A DNA stretch of 64,000 bases from assembly GCF_000321415.2 (NCBI RefSeq), contig NC_019902.2, positions 2,604,001-2,668,000 of the forward strand, given 5' to 3'. Numbering within the stretch: the stretch's first letter is position 1; each line of letters opens with the position of its first letter. Below, piece by piece: positions 1-13,363 of the stretch. A program made the position numbers and the translations under genes. Below the pieces are notes generated by a model. It did not search any database. It saw nothing but the letters and a program-made list of their open reading frames with translations, and had not been told where the DNA came from. This DNA comes from Thioalkalivibrio nitratireducens DSM 14787. GTDB taxonomy: Bacteria > Pseudomonadota > Gammaproteobacteria > Ectothiorhodospirales > Ectothiorhodospiraceae.

Positions 1-96
1 GCGCAGACCGCGGGCAACCGCACCGCGGCCGCCCGCGTGCTGGGTCTGAGCTTTCGGCAGATGCGCTATCGGCTGAAGAAGCTGGGCATCGACTGA
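1..96 (+). CDS. NtrC-family response regulator, C-terminal fragment (PilR-like)
   Basis: Only the last 31 codons are in the window; the gene starts before base 1 and ends at TGA 94-96. The visible peptide is a Fis-type helix-turn-helix: NRTAAARVLGLSFRQMRYRL followed by KKLGID. This DNA-binding tail is typical of sigma-54-dependent activators. The RQMRYRLKKLGID ending resembles PilR, the activator of type IV pilin transcription, but related regulators end similarly, so PilR is an inference. It converges on maf with a 36-base gap and no obvious terminator. Confidence 0.65.
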   Translation, partial: AQTAGNRTAAARVLGLSFRQMRYRLKKLGID

Positions 97-132
97 GCCC
101 CTGCGAATCCCCGCGCGTTTCCCGGATCCGGA

Positions 133-723
133 TCAGCCCGCCAGGCGCCGCTGCGGAGGGTCGGGGAGTTCCCGAAGCATCCGATCGAGCTCGTACAGCG
201 GCAGGCCCACCACGTTGCTGTAGGAGCCGGCGAGACAGCGGACGAACGCCGCGCCCCGGCCCTGGATCGCGTAGGCACCCGCCTTGCCCAGCGGTTCGCC
301 GGTCACCAGATACGCGGCGATCTCCGCGGGTGCGATCTCGCGTATCCAGACGCGCGTCTTCACGCGGCAATCGCGCGTTCGCTCGCCCCGGCGAGCCAGC
401 GCGAGGCCGCTGTACACGCTGTGGACTCTTCCTGAGAGGCGCGCGAGCATCAAAGCGGCCTCGCCCGTATCCGCCGGCTTGCCGAGGATTTCGCCGCCGA
501 CCGCGACCACCGTGTCCGCGCCGAGGATCCACTGGCCCGACCGGGTTCCGGCGATCGCCTCGGCCTTGCTCCGTGCCAGGCGCAGCACCAGCCGCGCCGG
601 AGATTCCCGCGGCCGCGGGGACTCGTCGATGTCGGCCGGCGCCAGCGTGAACTCGACGCCAAGTTGCGCCAGCAGTTCGCTGCGGCGGGGCGAAGCGGAC
701 GCAAGCACCAGCGGCCAGGTCAT
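133..723 (-). CDS. maf: Maf-family nucleoside triphosphate pyrophosphatase (YhdE type)
   Basis: A 196-residue cytosolic house-cleaning enzyme. The family hydrolyses dTTP, UTP and modified pyrimidine triphosphates to monophosphates. The start ATG at 723 puts the signature SASPRRSELLAQLG at residues 8-21. LGADTVV and the C-terminal KAGAYAIQG block are also present and match the YhdE subgroup rather than YceF. The start overlaps the end of rlmH by 4 bases, so the two are probably translationally coupled. It is the last gene of the leuS-maf minus-strand block. The upstream in-frame extension past 723 would run back through rlmH and was discarded. Confidence 0.92.
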   Translation of the reverse strand: MTWPLVLASASPRRSELLAQLGVEFTLAPADIDESPRPRESPARLVLRLARSKAEAIAGTRSGQWILGADTVVAVGGEILGKPADTGEAALMLARLSGRVHSVYSGLALARRGERTRDCRVKTRVWIREIAPAEIAAYLVTGEPLGKAGAYAIQGRGAAFVRCLAGSYSNVVGLPLYELDRMLRELPDPPQRRLAG

Positions 724-1190
724 GCGCGGTGGTACGGATGGTTGGCGAGCACCGACCAGGCACGGTAGAGCTGTTCCGCAACCAGAACCCGCACCAGCAT
801 GTGCGGAAAAGTCAGCGCTGACAGCGACCAGATCCAGTCGGCACGCTCGCGGATCGAGGCGTCGAGCCCGGCAGCACCGCCGATCAGCAGCGCCACGTCG
901 CGGCCCGAGTGGCGCCACTGTTCGAACCGCGCTGCCAGGCGCCGGGTATCCACCCGGTCACCGCGTTCGTCCAATGCGACCAGGATCGCCTGCGGCGGCA
1001 CCGCCGCCAGCAATGCCTGTGCTTCGGCACGGCGCAGCGTGGAGGCATCCATGGCTCGCGAGCGCGCCGGCCCGGCGAGTGCCTGCAGCTGCAAGGGTGT
1101 GTCCCGGGGCATCCGTCCCGCGTACTCGGCAAAGCCCTCGGCAACCCACCCCGGCATGCGCTGGCCGATCGCGATCAGGTGCAGTCGCAT
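720..1190 (-). CDS. rlmH: 23S rRNA (pseudouridine1915-N3)-methyltransferase
   Basis: A 156-residue SPOUT-family methyltransferase. RlmH methylates pseudouridine 1915 in helix 69 of 23S rRNA on assembled 70S ribosomes. It begins MRLHLIAIGQRMPGWV and carries the SAM-knot LIGGAAGLD (E. coli FLIGGPEGL). The ending SLSALTFPHMLVRVLVAEQL, then YRAW, is the family's conserved C-terminal trefoil. Length matches E. coli RlmH (155). It lies downstream of rsfS as in most gammaproteobacteria. The 189-base gap to rsfS shows no other gene. Confidence 0.95.
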   Translation of the reverse strand: MRLHLIAIGQRMPGWVAEGFAEYAGRMPRDTPLQLQALAGPARSRAMDASTLRRAEAQALLAAVPPQAILVALDERGDRVDTRRLAARFEQWRHSGRDVALLIGGAAGLDASIRERADWIWSLSALTFPHMLVRVLVAEQLYRAWSVLANHPYHRA

Positions 1191-1379
1191 CGCAGACCCT
1201 CAGGGCGCGTGACAACGCCCGCTGCCGGCGCAAGGGCGTCGCTGCACCCGCCCTCCGATGCACGGCGTGCGGCAATCCGCGCGGGTGGCCCGGCCCGCGT
1301 AAGCGGACCGGAATCCCCGAGTGCAGACAGGCGCATTCAGGCTCATCCACTGCAGCAACGCGAATCGCTTCACGCGCTT

Positions 1380-1769
1380 TCAATGGCGGATGCGCCGGAT
1401 CACGCTGGGCCCGGGCAGCTGCCGGGCGGCAGCCTCGTCGTCGGCATCCTCCGCCAGCCAGAGCTTCTCCAGGTGGTAGAAGTCCCGGACCTTCGGAAGC
1501 ATCACGTGTACGATCACGTCGTTCAGGTCAACCAGCACCCATTCCTGACCCTCCTGCCCCTCGATCCCCAGGGGCTGCACCCCGGCCTCCTTCGCCTTCA
1601 CGGCGACCGAATCGGCAAGGGATTTCACGTGCCGGTTGGAGGTGCCGCTGGCGATGACCATGTAGTCGGCAAGCGGTGTCTTGCCGCGCACGTCGAGCAC
1701 GCGGACCTGCTCCCCTTTCATGTCTTCCAGCGCACGGGTCACGAGCTCGACCAGTTGTTCACTTTGCAT
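1380..1769 (-). CDS. rsfS: Ribosomal silencing factor RsfS
   Basis: A 129-residue protein of the Iojap/RsfS family. It binds ribosomal protein L14 and blocks joining of the 30S and 50S subunits in starvation. Visible family blocks are [19 protein letters not shown] and the C-terminal [20 protein letters not shown]. The ATG at 1769 was chosen because it starts at the conserved first helix ([10 protein letters not shown]); an upstream start would add 26 unconserved residues lying inside nadD. It overlaps the nadD 3' end by 11 bases, suggesting coupling. Confidence 0.93.
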   Translation of the reverse strand: MQSEQLVELVTRALEDMKGEQVRVLDVRGKTPLADYMVIASGTSNRHVKSLADSVAVKAKEAGVQPLGIEGQEGQEWVLVDLNDVIVHVMLPKVRDFYHLEKLWLAEDADDEAAARQLPGPSVIRRIRH

Positions 1770-2430
1770 CGGGCGGTTCCTGAGATGAACGGGTTTCCCG
1801 GGTAATGACCGGGTAGAGGCCATGTTCGTCGATATAGGCACAGACACTGTCCGGCAACAGGTAGCGCGCGCTCCGGCCCGTCTGCAGGACGCCCCGGATG
1901 GCAGTGGCCGAGATATCGAGCTGGGTCACAGGCTGGAAGTGGAACAGGCCGCAGGGCCGATTCCGCAGTGGTTCCGGATCCGGGGCGATGTCCGCGACGC
2001 GGCGGAAAGCGGTGCCGGGTGGCGTCTCGGCCCCGGGTCGATGGGCCACCACCACGTGCGCCAGCGCCGGGATCGCCCGCCACCGGTGCCAGGTATGCAG
2101 TCCGGAAAAAGCGTCCATGCCCATGATCAGCACCAGCGGCGCCTGCGGCCCGATCTCGGCCCGCAGATCGCGCAGGGTATCCACGGTGTAGGACGGGCCG
2201 GCGCGATCCAGTTCCCGTCGGTCGGCCCGAAAGCCGGGCACGCCGGCGACCGCCCGCTCGACCATCGCCAGCCGATGCCGGGCCGGCGTTGCCGGCTCTT
2301 CGCGGTGGGGAGGCACATGGCACGGAACGAAGCGCAGCTCGTCGAGCCGCAGCTGCTCGTGCACCTCGAGCGCCGGGCGCAGGTGCCCGAAGTGGATCGG
2401 GTCAAAGGTGCCACCGAGAACACCGATCAC
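1759..2430 (-). CDS. nadD: Nicotinate-nucleotide adenylyltransferase
   Basis: It transfers AMP from ATP to nicotinate mononucleotide to form deamido-NAD, a late step of NAD synthesis. The nucleotidyltransferase motif [13 protein letters not shown] lies at residues 6-18, and the C-terminal ISATAIR corresponds to the family's ISSTxIR. I chose the GTG at 2430 (223 residues) because homologues begin just before the IGVLGGTF strand. An alternative TTG at 2514 overlaps the proA stop and would add 28 residues rich in Gly and Pro. It sits between proA and rsfS, as in Pseudomonas. Confidence 0.9.
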   Translation of the reverse strand: MIGVLGGTFDPIHFGHLRPALEVHEQLRLDELRFVPCHVPPHREEPATPARHRLAMVERAVAGVPGFRADRRELDRAGPSYTVDTLRDLRAEIGPQAPLVLIMGMDAFSGLHTWHRWRAIPALAHVVVAHRPGAETPPGTAFRRVADIAPDPEPLRNRPCGLFHFQPVTQLDISATAIRGVLQTGRSARYLLPDSVCAYIDEHGLYPVITRETRSSQEPPDAK

Positions 2431-2510
2431 GGGGTTCCCGTACCCCGGTCGCGCCCCGCCGGGAGACGGGTTCGCCGGGGCGAACCACGGAGCGTCAACG
2501 CCGCCCCCGC

Positions 2511-3806
2511 TCAACCGCGCACATGGCCATCTCCGAGTACGACGAATTTCTGGGTCGTCAATCCATCGAGCCCGACCGGGCCCCGGGCGTGCAGTTTGTC
2601 GGTACTGATGCCGATCTCGGCACCAAGGCCGTATTCGAAACCGTCGGCGAAGCGGGTGGAAGCGTTCACCATCACCGAGCTGGAATCCACCGCGCGCAGG
2701 AAGCGCCGTGCGGCAGTCCAGTCCTCGGTGACGATGCTGTCGGTGTGCTGCGAACCATAGGCATTGATGTGGTCCATCGCGGCCTCGAGCGAATCGACGA
2801 CACGGATCGCCAGCACCGGGGCAAGGTATTCCTCGCGCCAGTCGTCGTCGGTCGCGGCCCGAATCCCCGGAAGCACCGCGCGCGTGCGTTCGCAGCCGCG
2901 CAGTTCCACCCCGTGCCGTTCGAAGCTTGCGGCCAGGCGCGGCAGCATCTCGTCGGCCCGGCTCGCGTGCACCAGCAGCGTCTCCATCGTGTTGCAGGTG
3001 CCGTAGCGCTGGGTTTTCGCGTTCACGGCTACCGCGAAGGCCTTGTCGGCATCGGCGCGGGCGTCGATGTAGACGTGGCAGACGCCGTCCAGGTGCTTGA
3101 TCACCGGCACCCGGGACTCGCGGCTCACGCGCTCGATCAGCCCCTTGCCGCCGCGCGGCACGATCACGTCGACGTCGCGCTCCATGCGTAGCAGTTCGCC
3201 GACCGCCTCCCGATCCGTGGTCGCGACGATCTGCACCGCATCGCGGGGCAGGCCGGCCGCGACCAGCCCGGCCTGAATGATGCCCGCGAGTGCCCGGTTC
3301 GAGTGTGCGGCCTCCGAGCCGCCGCGCAGGATCGTCGCATTACCGGACTTCAGACACAGCACGGCGGCGTCGATGGTGACGTTGGGGCGGGACTCGTAGA
3401 TGATCCCGATCACGCCCAGCGGCACACGCATCCGGCCCACCTGGATCCCGCTCGGGCGATAGGCCAGGTCGGTGATCACGCCAACCGGGTCCGGGAGCGT
3501 CGCCACCTGGCGGCAACCCTCGGCCATCGCGTCGATGCGGGCATCGTTCAGCGTCAGGCGATCGAGCATCGCGTCGTCCAGACCCCGCGCCCGGCCGGCG
3601 TCGAGGTCCAGCCGGTTGGCGTCGGACAACTCCCGGCGCTGATCGAGGATCACCTCGGCAATCGCCGCCAGCGCGGTGTTCTTGCGCCCGGTATCGGCCT
3701 CGGCCATGACGCGCGAGGCCTCACGCGCGCGCCGGCCGAGATCTGCCATGTAGCGGGGGATGTCCGTGGGGATTTCGGCCGCCCGAAGACTTGCAGCACT
3801 GCTCAT
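2511..3806 (-). CDS. proA: Gamma-glutamyl phosphate reductase
   Basis: A 431-residue NADPH-dependent aldehyde dehydrogenase-superfamily enzyme. It reduces glutamyl-5-phosphate to the semialdehyde in proline synthesis. Visible landmarks are [37 protein letters not shown] and the catalytic cysteine in [13 protein letters not shown]. The C-terminal block has [18 protein letters not shown], the family hallmark. Length is about ten residues above the usual 417-421 because of a longer N-terminus; an internal ATG at residue 20 is possible. It follows holA after 71 bases containing two hairpins. Confidence 0.95.
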   Translation of the reverse strand: MSSAASLRAAEIPTDIPRYMADLGRRAREASRVMAEADTGRKNTALAAIAEVILDQRRELSDANRLDLDAGRARGLDDAMLDRLTLNDARIDAMAEGCRQVATLPDPVGVITDLAYRPSGIQVGRMRVPLGVIGIIYESRPNVTIDAAVLCLKSGNATILRGGSEAAHSNRALAGIIQAGLVAAGLPRDAVQIVATTDREAVGELLRMERDVDVIVPRGGKGLIERVSRESRVPVIKHLDGVCHVYIDARADADKAFAVAVNAKTQRYGTCNTMETLLVHASRADEMLPRLAASFERHGVELRGCERTRAVLPGIRAATDDDWREEYLAPVLAIRVVDSLEAAMDHINAYGSQHTDSIVTEDWTAARRFLRAVDSSSVMVNASTRFADGFEYGLGAEIGISTDKLHARGPVGLDGLTTQKFVVLGDGHVRG

Positions 3807-3833
3807 CGCAACTCACTCTCCATTCCCGAACCC

Positions 3834-3869
3834 GGTGGGCGAACGCCCACCCCGGCGGCCTTTGCCGCC
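3834..3869 (-). other. Two tandem hairpins between holA and proA
   Basis: GGTGGGCG (3834-3841) pairs with CGCCCACC (3844-3851) across a two-base loop. GGCGGC (3854-3859) pairs with GCCGCC (3864-3869). No T-run follows on the minus strand, so this is not a classical terminator. It may reduce read-through or stabilise the processed mRNA between holA and proA; that role is inference. Confidence 0.4.
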
Positions 3870-3877
3870 CCGATGCG

Positions 3878-4888
3878 TCAGGCCGCCAGCAGCGGCCGGC
3901 CCGACAGCGCCGCCACCAAGTCTACCAACTGCCTGGCGGCGTTGCCCGCTTCCCGGCCCTTGATCACCCGATCCACGGTCGCGGCCTGTACCAGCAGGCG
4001 ACGTGCGCCGACCGGATCGACACGATCGACGGCCCTGCGCAGCGCGGCGGCATCGGTACCCCAGAATCCCCGGGTGGCCTGTGCCGCCGGTTCCCCGGCG
4101 GCCCGCCGTTCGGATGCCCGCGCCAAGGCGCGGATGTCGCGTGCCAGGGCCCAAAGAATCAGCGGTTCGGGCTGCCCCTCGGCCAGCATTCCGCGCAGCA
4201 TGCGCAGCGCCCGCGCGGTATCCCCGGACAGCGCGACCGCCGGAAGGCCGAACAGATCGTACCGGGCCACGTCGACCAGGCCCTGTCGCAGCGTGTCCAA
4301 GTCGATCTCGGTGACCCCGGCCAGCTTGAGCTTCTCCACTTCCTGCCGCGCGGCGAGCAGGTTGCCCTCGACCCGCGCCGCAAGCAGCGCCAGCGCTTCG
4401 GGCTCGATGCCAATGCCCGCCCGCACCAGGCGTTCGCGGATCCAGGCCCCGAGCCGATTCGGCGGCACCGGCCGCGCATGCACCATCACGGCCGCGCGTT
4501 CCAGCACCTTGAACCAGGCCGCCTTGCGCATATCCCGGTCCGGCCGCGGCAGCTGCAGCAGCAGGATCAGGTCCGGTTCCGGCGCGCGGGCGTAGCGCGC
4601 GAGCTGCTCGGCCCCGGTGCGGCCGGGCTTGCCGGAAGGAAGGCGCAGATCGATCAGGCCCCGCTCGGCGAACAGCGACCGATCGCGCACCGCCGCCTCG
4701 AATGCGCCCCAGTCGCCGCTCGCGGCCAGATCCAGCACGGTGCGCGCGGCAAAGCCGCCGGCACGTGCTGCGGCGCGCACCGCATCGCCGGCCTCCAGTG
4801 CCTGCAACGGCTCCTCCGCGAGGATCACGTAGATCGGCTTCAGGCCCCGGTCCAGCGCCGACGAAAGCCGGTCGGGAGCGATGTTCAC
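3878..4888 (-). CDS. holA: DNA polymerase III subunit delta
   Basis: The delta subunit of the clamp loader, which opens the beta clamp during loading. The 336-residue product from GTG 4888 matches the family (E. coli 343). It shows PIYVILAEEPLQALEA near the N-terminus, where delta has its P-loop-like fold without a functional Walker motif. Next come LLLLQLPRPDRDMRKAAW and the LLAARVEGNLLAARQEVEKL block, which corresponds to the family GNLLAAxQEixKL signature. The start is seven bases after the lptE stop. Codons upstream in the same frame lie within lptE and were discarded. Confidence 0.93.
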   Translation of the reverse strand: MNIAPDRLSSALDRGLKPIYVILAEEPLQALEAGDAVRAAARAGGFAARTVLDLAASGDWGAFEAAVRDRSLFAERGLIDLRLPSGKPGRTGAEQLARYARAPEPDLILLLQLPRPDRDMRKAAWFKVLERAAVMVHARPVPPNRLGAWIRERLVRAGIGIEPEALALLAARVEGNLLAARQEVEKLKLAGVTEIDLDTLRQGLVDVARYDLFGLPAVALSGDTARALRMLRGMLAEGQPEPLILWALARDIRALARASERRAAGEPAAQATRGFWGTDAAALRRAVDRVDPVGARRLLVQAATVDRVIKGREAGNAARQLVDLVAALSGRPLLAA

Positions 4889-4895
4889 GCCGGAC

Positions 4896-9409
<4,514 letters not shown>

Positions 9410-9649
9410 GCTGACCTCCTCGGGCAAACGCACTATCCTTCACGATGTGCTGTCGCCAAGGGCGCCGTCCTTCAACGGGCCTGTCGGGACTCGACGGCTC
9501 TTTTTAGCGTGCGCTGTCCATGACCCTTCCAGGCCATGCCAGGCAATCCGGGGTACGAGTGAAGGGCAGCGGGTCGAGTTAGCGTGCGCGGTCAGGCGCC
9601 ATCAAGAATTATCGCGACCTCAGCCCGACGCGACAGCACGCCCATTATC
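9410..9649 (-). ncRNA. Candidate bridge-RNA region of IS110 copy 1
   Basis: IS110-group elements encode a bridge RNA in the non-coding DNA 5' of the transposase; this 240-base segment occupies that place. It holds two copies of GCGCACGCTAA (minus strand), matching the CACGCTAA of the element boundary motif TTTCACGCTAAC. It also has inverted repeats around the stretch GACGGC/GCCGTC. This copy differs from copy 2 in one arm of the longest inverted repeat (GGGCAGC against GGACGGC on the plus strand). The role is inferred from position and motif, not shown. Confidence 0.35.
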
Positions 9650-10366
9650 TTTCATCATCGGGGGTGCCGCGCGCCCGGCGGCATGACAGTTAGCGTGAAA
9701 ATCCAGCCACGGAAGAACACGGAAATCACGGAAGATGAAACGGATCGAACTTTTTTCCATGTCTTTCCGTGCTTTCCGTGGCTCGCCCTTTCATCTTGCG
9801 GGGTGGCCGCTGGCCATGGAAGTTAGCGTGAAAATGCAGCCACGGAAGGACACGGAAATCACGGAAGATGAGACGGATCCAACCCCTTGTCCGTGTCTTT
9901 CCGTGCTTTCCGTGGCTCGTCTTTTCATCTTGCGGGGTGGCCGCTGGCCATGAAAGTTAGCGTGAAAATACGGCCACGGAAGCACACGGAAGGCACGGAC
10001 AAGGGCCGAAAGGCGTTCCTTGCCACGGATGAACACGGATGGACACGGATGTTTTTGGTTGAAACCCTATCCGTGTTCATCCGTGGCTCGCTTTTTCATC
10101 CTGCAGGGTGGCCGCTGGCCATGAGAGTTAGCGTGAAAATACGCCGCCCTAGAATCGTATGTCTCTGATTTATAATCGTAGTTTCATCCTTCGGGGTGCC
10201 TCGCGGCCGAGGGCATGACAGTTAGCGTGAAAATGCAGCCACGGAAGGACACGGAAATCACGGAAGATGAGACGGATCCAACCCCTTGTCCGTGTCTTTC
10301 CGTGCTTTCCGTGGCTCGTCTTTTCATCTTGCGGGGTGGCCGCTGGCCATGAAAGTTAGCGTGAAA
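9650..10366 (+). repeat. Array of five cassettes separated by six structured modules
   Basis: Six copies of a 45-51 base module begin TTTCATC and end GTTAGCGTGAAA: 9650-9700, 9789-9833, 9923-9967, 10094-10138, 10182-10232 and 10322-10366. Each has an inner hairpin whose stem sequence varies while pairing is kept, and outer TTTCA/TGAAA ends that can pair. Between them lie cassettes of about 88, 89, 126, 43 and 89 bases. Four are imperfect palindromes rich in CACGGAA or CACGGAT; the fourth is unrelated. Cassette 2 with its module (9834-9967) is repeated exactly at 10233-10366. No gene lies here; short open frames are translations of the palindromes. The last module enters the 3' end of glgP. 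Confidence 0.85.
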
Positions 10367-12851
10367 CTCGCGCGTCGTTGGTTGCCAGCGACACCGGCAT
10401 CGGTTCGACCCGCCAGATTTTCCCGCAGTACTCGCGGATTGCCCGGTCCGACGAGAAACAGCCGGTGCGCGCGGAATTCAGGATCGACATCCGCGTCCAG
10501 CCCGCTACGTCCCGGAACGCATCGCCGGCGCGCGCCTGGGTCTCGATGTAGGCCGGGTAGTCGGCCAGCAGCAGGTAGGGGTCGTGCTGCAACAGGCTGT
10601 CGGTCAGCGGGCGGAACAGGTCGGGGTCGCCGTGCGAGAACAGGCCAGAGCGCAGCAGGTCGATCACCTCGCGCAGCTCGTCGTTCCCGCGGTAGATCTC
10701 CCACGGGCAATACCCCTCGGCGAGTGTGCGCTCGACCTCCGACACGGTCAGCCCGAACAGGAAGAAGTTCTCGTGGCCGACCGCATGGCGGATTTCCACG
10801 TTGGCCCCGTCGAGCGTGCCGATCGTCAACGCGCCGTTCATCGAGAATTTCATGTTGCCGGTTCCGGAGGCTTCCTTGCCGGCGGTGGAGATCTGTTCCG
10901 ACAGATCCGCGGCCGGGTAGATGCACTCAGCGTTCTTCACGTTGAAGTTCGGCACGAACACGACGCGCAGCCGCTCGTTGACCTCGGGGTCGCGGTTGAT
11001 CACCTCGGCCACCGAGTGGATCAGCTTGATGATCAGTTTGGCCATGAAATACCCGGGGGCCGCCTTGCCTCCGAATACGAAGGTGCGCGGGGTCGGGTCC
11101 GAGTCCGCGCCCTGCTTGATGCGGTGGTACAGGGCCACGATATGCAGCAGGTTCAGGTGCTGGCGCTTGTATTCGTGGATCCGCTTGACCTGGATGTCGA
11201 ACAGCGACTGCGGGTCGATGACCGCGCCGGTGGCCTCCCGGATCCGCGCGGCCAGGCGTTCCTTTGCAGCGCGTTTCATTGCCTGCCAGCGCTGCTGGAA
11301 CGCTGCATCGTCCGCGTGTGGCTCGAGCGTGCGCAGGTTTTCGGCGTCGCGCACCCAACCGGGCCCGGCCAGGTCCGTGACGATGCCGCAAAGCTCGGGG
11401 TTGCTCAGCTGGACGAACCGGCGTGGCGTGACCCCGTTGGTGACGTTGTGGAACTTTTCCGGCCACAGTTCGTGGAAGTCCCTCATCACGGTGGACTTCA
11501 CGAGTTCCGAGTGGATCGCGGCGACCCCGTTCACTGCAAAGCTGCCAACGGTGGCGAGGTGGGCCATCCGCACCCGTCGCACCGGGCCTTCCTCGATCAG
11601 CGACATGCGGGCGACGCGCTCCGGGTCGAACGGGTAGCGCATGCGCAATTCGTCGAGGAAACGGGCATTGATCTCGTAGATGATTTCCAGATGGCGCGGG
11701 AGCAGGCGTCCGAACAACTCCACCGGCCAGGTCTCGAGCGCCTCGGGCAGCAGCGTGTGGTTGGTGTAGGCAAAGGTTCTGCGGGTAATCTCCCAGGCCG
11801 CCTCCCAATCCATGCCGTGCTCGTCCAGGCACAGGCGCATCAGTTCGGCCACCGCGATCGACGGGTGGGTATCATTGAGTTGTGCTGCGTACCGCTCGTG
11901 GAAGCCCTCGAGGTTCGGCGCTTGCTGCAAGTGTGCGCGCATCATGTCCTGCAGCGAGCAGGACACGAAGAAATACTGCTGTTTCAGGCGCAGTTCCTTG
12001 CCCGCCTCCGGCTCGTCGTTTGGGTACAGCACCTTGGTGATGTTCTCGGCCGCGACCTTCGCGTTCACCGCGCCGTAATAGTCGCCCTTTTGGAAGGCCT
12101 GCAGGTCGAACGACCGGCCCGCGGTGGCGTGCCAGAGGCGCAGCAGGTTGGTGTTGTCGACGCCGAAGCCCAGGATCGGCGTGTCGTAGGCCATGCCGTA
12201 GAGTTCCAACTCCGGTACCCAGCGCACCCGGAACCGGCCGTGTTCGTCGGTGTAGGGCTCCGTGTGCCCCCCGAAGCGCACCGGGAAGCGCAGCAGCGGG
12301 CGCGGGATCTCCCACGGGTTGCCGTTGGTCAGCCACAGGTCGCAGTCCTCGACCTGCCAGCCGTCCACGATGCTCTGGTCGAAGATTCCGTGCTCGTAGC
12401 GGATGCCGTAGCCGATCGCCGGGATCGACAGCGTCGCGAGCGAGTCCAGATAGCACGCGGCCAGCCGCCCCAGGCCGCCATTGCCGAGCCCCGGTTCGGG
12501 TTCCTGGTCCAGGATCTCCTGCAGGTCCATTCCCAGATCCCGCGCGCCCTGGCGGGCGCTGTCGACGATTCCCAGATTGATCAGGTTGTTCCCGAGCTGC
12601 GGGCCGAGCAGGTACTCGGCGGACAGGTAGCAGACCGTGCGCGCGTGCGCCTTCCGGTACGTTTCCGCGGTGTGGATCCAGCGCTCCAGCATGCGGTCGC
12701 GCACGGTGTAGGCCGCGGCCATGTACAGGTCGTGCGGCGTCGCGACCTCCCAGTAGCGTGCCTGCACGTAGAACATGCTGTCGACGAAGGCGCGTTTCAG
12801 GGCTTCCGGGCTCATCCCGGTCCGGGTACGTTCGTCGCTGGATCCGTGCAT
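10356..12851 (-). CDS. glgP: Glycogen/starch/alpha-glucan phosphorylase
   Basis: An 831-residue GT35 enzyme that phosphorolyses alpha-1,4-glucan to glucose-1-phosphate. Visible landmarks are GNGGLGRLAACYLDSLA, VKRIHEYKRQ and the pyridoxal-phosphate site EASGTGNMKFSMNGALTIGT with its lysine. The ATG at 12851 follows GGAAGGAG at good spacing; the upstream extension (25 residues) lacks such a site. The C-terminus is odd: after the conserved EYCGKIWRVEP it continues about 13 residues, and the TAA stop lies inside the cassette-array motif, so the natural stop was probably replaced. It is flanked by glpD divergently across 512 bases. Confidence 0.95.
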   Translation of the reverse strand: MHGSSDERTRTGMSPEALKRAFVDSMFYVQARYWEVATPHDLYMAAAYTVRDRMLERWIHTAETYRKAHARTVCYLSAEYLLGPQLGNNLINLGIVDSARQGARDLGMDLQEILDQEPEPGLGNGGLGRLAACYLDSLATLSIPAIGYGIRYEHGIFDQSIVDGWQVEDCDLWLTNGNPWEIPRPLLRFPVRFGGHTEPYTDEHGRFRVRWVPELELYGMAYDTPILGFGVDNTNLLRLWHATAGRSFDLQAFQKGDYYGAVNAKVAAENITKVLYPNDEPEAGKELRLKQQYFFVSCSLQDMMRAHLQQAPNLEGFHERYAAQLNDTHPSIAVAELMRLCLDEHGMDWEAAWEITRRTFAYTNHTLLPEALETWPVELFGRLLPRHLEIIYEINARFLDELRMRYPFDPERVARMSLIEEGPVRRVRMAHLATVGSFAVNGVAAIHSELVKSTVMRDFHELWPEKFHNVTNGVTPRRFVQLSNPELCGIVTDLAGPGWVRDAENLRTLEPHADDAAFQQRWQAMKRAAKERLAARIREATGAVIDPQSLFDIQVKRIHEYKRQHLNLLHIVALYHRIKQGADSDPTPRTFVFGGKAAPGYFMAKLIIKLIHSVAEVINRDPEVNERLRVVFVPNFNVKNAECIYPAADLSEQISTAGKEASGTGNMKFSMNGALTIGTLDGANVEIRHAVGHENFFLFGLTVSEVERTLAEGYCPWEIYRGNDELREVIDLLRSGLFSHGDPDLFRPLTDSLLQHDPYLLLADYPAYIETQARAGDAFRDVAGWTRMSILNSARTGCFSSDRAIREYCGKIWRVEPMPVSLATNDARVSR

Positions 12852-13363
12852 CGGTGCGCGCTCCTTCCGGGGTGTGCCAAGGGGGTATCCTGCCGCGACA
12901 CGGGGATCCTTGCCAGCCCGGTGCATCGAGCCGGACGCCGATCGTGCCGGGTTCGGCCGGGGTGGGATCGCGTCGGGACCTTCCTGCTGGCGCGGGATCC
13001 CGGTATTCGCACGGATCGTGCCCGTGGCATTCTATGGGTACGCGGGGCCGGGTGCCGAATCGACGCGGGGATCCCGGCGTTCCGTACCCGGCGCCGTACC
13101 ATCGCCGGGGATCCGATCCAAGCGGGGGTTCGACATGCGCATCCACACGCTGATTCCCGATACCCGCGGCATTGCAGCCCCTCGTGGTGTGGCCGTCCCG
13201 CTGCGGCCGCCCCCTGCGCCGAGCCCCCGGTTCTTCGGCCGGGAATGCACCGAGGTCTGGGCCGCAGGGGCTGCGGGGTGTCCGCGACGGAGACATTGGC
13301 GCGTCGAGCGCACGCGGTTTGCCCCCGGGGGCGTCCGTGCCGTCCACCGAACGAGGCTGGCCG
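12852..13363. other. 512-base divergent intergenic region, glgP/glpD
   Basis: No convincing gene. A short plus-strand frame starting at 13136 (MRIHTLIPDTRG) runs across the glpD start in another frame and has no family resemblance. Promoters for both neighbours are expected here but no good hexamer pair was found. GGGATCC occurs in four similar G-rich contexts (around 12902, 12993, 13073 and 13114). Several GC-rich inverted repeats are present. Confidence 0.5.

Noticed and set aside
9684-10168. Short proteins translated from the CACGGAA/CACGGAT palindromes
   Set aside because: They follow the palindromic repeats, have no ribosome-binding sites, and similar peptides arise from repeat translation in many genomes.
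9650-10366. Integron attC array
   Set aside because: The GTTAGCG end only loosely resembles the attC core GTTRRRY, there is no matching RYYYAAC partner at the other end of the module, no integrase is present and cassettes lack genes.
9650-10366. CRISPR array
   Set aside because: Repeats vary in sequence and length, spacers range from 43 to 126 bases with two identical ones, and no cas genes are nearby.
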